Assembly: GCA_021817625.1 (NCBI GenBank)
Contig: JAKASY010000099.1
Span: forward strand, 1 to 6,978
From: Bacillota bacterium
GTDB lineage: Bacteria; Bacillota_E; JAJZYS01; JAILZS01
Reading direction: 5' to 3'
DNA: 6,978 nt
Part shown: piece after piece, positions 5,415 to 6,978 of the stretch
How positions within the stretch are numbered: position 1 is the first letter of the stretch
Layout: every line of letters begins with the position of its first letter
Translations under genes and position numbers: made by a program
Notes under the pieces: generated by a model
What the model saw: the letters and a program-made list of their open reading frames with translations, nothing else
What the model was told of the DNA's origin: nothing
Database searches by the model: none

Positions 5415-5902
5415 CGGCCTGGGTCGTCGCGGAACCAACGGCATGGCTCGCGCGGGGTTGGTCGGGAGCCAGAGAAAGATGGTCCAGACCGCCCGATGGC
5501 GGCGCGGCTGGGCTCGGCTATCCTGCTGCCGAAGTCGGCGGGAGGGGGCCGTGGCATGAGCGAGCCACTCGGATCGCGTTCGATCCGCCCGGAGGGATGC
5601 GGGCGCGCGACCCGACCGGATCGGGACATGCTCGCCTCGCCACCGCGCGACGGCATCGGACAACCGCGGCCATCCTCGATCGCCCCACGACCGGCGGGCG
5701 TGGTCCAGCGTTCCCGCCCGTCGTTGGCGTGGGCAGCGCCCGCGAACGGACCCGGCTCGCTAGGGGGTGGTTCACCCGCACGAGGGTGAAGGGCGCCCGC
5801 CTGGCGGGTTCGCTCAATCCCTGGGAGCCGAGGACCCGCCCGCGCGGCTCTCGCGAGCGAACGAACTTCCGCCCGAACAATGGTGCGAACGGAGGAAATC
5901 AG
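5415..5902. other. Gene-free, hairpin-rich region upstream of the WxL-like gene
   Basis: No frame in this 490-bp stretch shows convincing coding sequence: the open frames have Arg/Pro/Gly-rich translations and no codon-position bias. Several short perfect hairpins occur: C-GGATCG-cgtt-CGATCC-G (5570-5587), CCCGA-ccgga-TCGGG (5611-5625), TTCACCC-gcacga-GGGTGAA (5771-5790), CCCGC-ctg-GCGGG (about 5796-5808) and GCTC-tcgc-GAGC (5847-5858). The last three are packed within 90 nt before the WxL-like gene and could be a structured mRNA leader. I found no convincing promoter and no match to a riboswitch class I know. Confidence 0.4.
5867..5897 (+). promoter_or_regulatory. Possible Shine-Dalgarno-masking hairpin
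   Basis: TTCCGCC (5867-5873) can pair with the ribosome binding site GGAGGAA (5891-5897) in six of seven positions (one G-A mismatch), with a 17-nt loop. If formed, it would hide the initiation site of the WxL-like gene. The pairing is short and may be chance. Confidence 0.25.
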
Positions 5903-6604
5903 ATGATCCGACCGCTTCGTGCGCTCGCCGCGATTCCGGCCCTGCTCGGGGCCTCGATGCTGCTGGCCTCGTCGGCGGCGTTCGCCGACGGCACTGTCGG
6001 TACCCCCGACTGCACGCAGTATGCGTCGTGCCAGTCCGGCACGCAGTCGGCCACGGTCACCATCCCGCCCGGCAACATCACCGTGGGCAGCACGAACATG
6101 ACGGCTACGGGCGCCATCCCCAACCTGTTCTCGGGCAACACCAACGGTGGCGTCAGCGGAAGCCCGACCCTCACCGACACATCGGGCGCCGCAACCGGCA
6201 CGCTATACATCGATGACGGCACCGGTCTCGCTCAAGGATGGGTCCTGCTGATGTCGGCCGCGCCGCTGACCCTGAACGGTGTGTTGCCTGCGAACCGCAA
6301 CAACCAGAACACGCTGGCCACCGTGTACTTCAACGGCGCCGTGACCGAGCTGGGCAGCCCGCTCGACCAGTCGCAGGAGAACGCAGCCGGGGTGCACGTT
6401 GTCTACCCGTCCGCCGCGAACGCCCTCACGATCCCGCTCGCGGGCGTGATGGGCCAGAACATCGTGAGCGGTGACTCGACCGCCATGGGTGCCTACTCGA
6501 TCCCCGAGAACCTTGCCTGGCAGGTCGGTGCCGGTAACTACAGCGGCACGTACTCGACGACCCTGTTCCTGACCGCGTGCGAACTCCTGCCGCAGCCTAA
6601 CTGA
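5903..6604 (+). CDS. WxL-like secreted surface protein
   Basis: The 233-residue product has a typical signal peptide (MIRPLRALAAIPALLGASML, cleavage after SSAAFA at 28) and a Thr/Ser/Asn/Gly-rich mature chain. Its layout follows the WxL domain: an Ile/Val strand segment TVTIPPGNITVG (51-62), TGTLYIDDGTGLAQGWVLLM (98-117) containing Trp113-Val-Leu115 as the first WxL motif, a variable middle, then LAWQVGAGNYSGTYSTTLFL (204-223), like the closing PAGxYxGTYxxTLxxTL strand. The second Trp-x-Leu motif is replaced by Leu-Phe-Leu. WxL domains in low-GC Gram-positives attach non-covalently to peptidoglycan. GGAGG (5891-5895) lies 7 nt before ATG 5903. Cys37, Cys43 and Cys226 are present. It is followed 62 nt later by a secreted Ig-like gene on the same strand. 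Assignment is by pattern, with no anchor motif to confirm it. Confidence 0.6.
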   Translation: MIRPLRALAAIPALLGASMLLASSAAFADGTVGTPDCTQYASCQSGTQSATVTIPPGNITVGSTNMTATGAIPNLFSGNTNGGVSGSPTLTDTSGAATGTLYIDDGTGLAQGWVLLMSAAPLTLNGVLPANRNNQNTLATVYFNGAVTELGSPLDQSQENAAGVHVVYPSAANALTIPLAGVMGQNIVSGDSTAMGAYSIPENLAWQVGAGNYSGTYSTTLFLTACELLPQPN

Positions 6605-6619
6605 TTCGGACTGCACACG

Positions 6620-6644
6620 CCCAGGGGGCTCAAGGGCCCCCGGG
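6620..6644 (+). terminator. Intercistronic hairpin, possible attenuator
   Basis: GGGGGC (6624-6629) pairs with GCCCCC (6636-6641) around a 6-nt loop, extended by two C-G pairs (6621-6622 with 6643-6644) across an A/G mismatch. A short CCTTTG follows. It lies 16 nt after the WxL-like stop and before the ribosome binding site of the next gene. It may end most transcripts or protect the upstream mRNA, lowering expression of the second gene. Confidence 0.5.
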
Positions 6645-6666
6645 CCTTTGAGGAGGTCGTGCCGAG

Positions 6667-6978
6667 ATGAAGCGCCTAGATCCTCTGGTCGCGGGCCTTG
6701 CTGCTTGCTCGATTCTCGCGGCGCCCGTCGCGCAGGCCAAGGCGCCGACGACGGTGACGACGAAGCTCACCAACACGAAGGTGGAGATCCAGATTCCCAC
6801 GTCCGTCGTCAATGTCAGCCCGGGCCAGAGCTACAAGGCGATCGCACACCTCCTGAACTTCGACAGCCGCGCCGAGACCGTCAAGATGTACACGGCCAAG
6901 ATCGTCAACAGCGAGAACGGCGGCATCACTCTCCTACCCAACAAGGGCTGGGTCACGATCTCGACCCATAACGTGACC
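6667..6978 (+). CDS. Secreted Ig-like protein, DUF916/WxIP-like (partial at 3' end)
   Basis: This gene is open from ATG 6667 to the window edge (104 codons). AGGAGG (6651-6656) lies 10 nt upstream. The product has a signal peptide, MKRLDPLVAGLAACSILAAP, ending VAQA at residue 24. LAAC at 11-14 resembles a lipobox, but the hydrophobic stretch continues past it, so ordinary signal peptidase cleavage is more likely. The mature part carries VNVSPGQSYKAIAHLLNFDS (48-67), then ETVKMYTAKIVN (70-81) and KGWVTIS (93-99). A PGQS turn, a strand, an N-x-D/S turn, paired strands and a W-V-x-I-S strand form the pattern of Ig-like domains such as DUF916, the N-terminal part of WxL-interacting proteins. Its place directly after a WxL-like gene strengthens that reading. 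The C-terminal part, which should show a second domain and membrane anchor, is outside the window. Confidence 0.6.
   Translation, partial: MKRLDPLVAGLAACSILAAPVAQAKAPTTVTTKLTNTKVEIQIPTSVVNVSPGQSYKAIAHLLNFDSRAETVKMYTAKIVNSENGGITLLPNKGWVTISTHNVT

Noticed and set aside
5800..5840. tRNA-like T-arm (GGGTTCGCTCAATCCC)
   Set aside because: The loop between the GGG and CCC arms is ten rather than seven bases and no acceptor, D or anticodon arms fit around it.
5766..5870. Possible c-di-AMP (ydaO) or c-di-GMP riboswitch because of GGGTGAA and GCCGAGGACCCG elements
   Set aside because: The other conserved parts of these riboswitches, such as the closing CAGCTAACC-like block or the GEMM core, are not present.
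4820..5902. N-terminal extension of the WxL-like frame to 4820
   Set aside because: The extension crosses the TasA-like gene antisense and an IS relic. The signal peptide and the ribosome binding site at 5891 fix the start at 5903.
6690..6710. Lipoprotein signal (LAAC at residues 11-14) in the last gene
   Set aside because: The hydrophobic segment continues beyond the Cys and ends in a normal VAQA cleavage site, and the region before the Cys is too short for a typical lipoprotein signal.
1..6978. CRISPR array or tandem repeat array
   Set aside because: No regularly spaced direct repeats of 20 bases or more are visible by reading through the window.

Overview
The window is a GC-rich chromosomal segment. 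It fits a high-GC soil, acidophilic or thermal lineage such as Actinomycetota (Thermoleophilia-like), Chloroflexota/Dormibacterota or a high-GC Bacillota relative. The reasons are strong third-position GC, frequent GTG starts, canonical GGAGG-type ribosome binding sites, a bacterial G1 glutamic peptidase and SipW/TasA-type and WxL-like secreted proteins. No rRNA or other taxonomic marker is present, so the phylum is an inference.

Left part (1-2160): the last 22 codons of a membrane protein converge on a minus-strand NamZ-family exo-beta-N-acetylmuramidase (83-1237). Divergent from it lies a PIG-L/LmbE deacetylase (1475-2158) that has lost its N-terminal AHPDD zinc motif. Between the two sit a promoter-like element and a perfect 14-bp palindrome. 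A 12-bp-stem hairpin closes this part.

Middle part (2160-4435): a minus-strand secreted G1 (eqolisin/A4) glutamic peptidase has both catalytic residues (Gln and Glu) in place. A possible unrecognised gene remnant follows, then a plus-strand fold-type-II PLP enzyme of the threonine/serine dehydratase family without an ACT domain. A hairpin separates it from the next convergent gene.

Right part (4435-6978): this is a cell-surface region. A minus-strand TasA/CalY-like protein with a SipW-type signal peptide is followed by a 770-bp gene-poor gap. The gap holds a decayed fragment resembling an IS1634-type transposase and then a hairpin-rich stretch. Next come two plus-strand secreted genes in tandem: a WxL-like surface protein (complete) and an Ig-like, DUF916/WxIP-like protein that runs off the window. 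Hairpins lie before and between them.

Taken together, one half concerns cell-wall sugar turnover and the other secreted proteins: an acid-type protease, a matrix fibre-like protein and a WxL-like pair. Several broken genes (the PIG-L gene, the IS fragment, the possible remnant) mark this as rearranged accessory DNA. The most interesting candidate is the TasA-like plus WxL-like/DUF916-like surface locus in a high-GC genome. The PIG-L gene with a deleted N-terminus is second.
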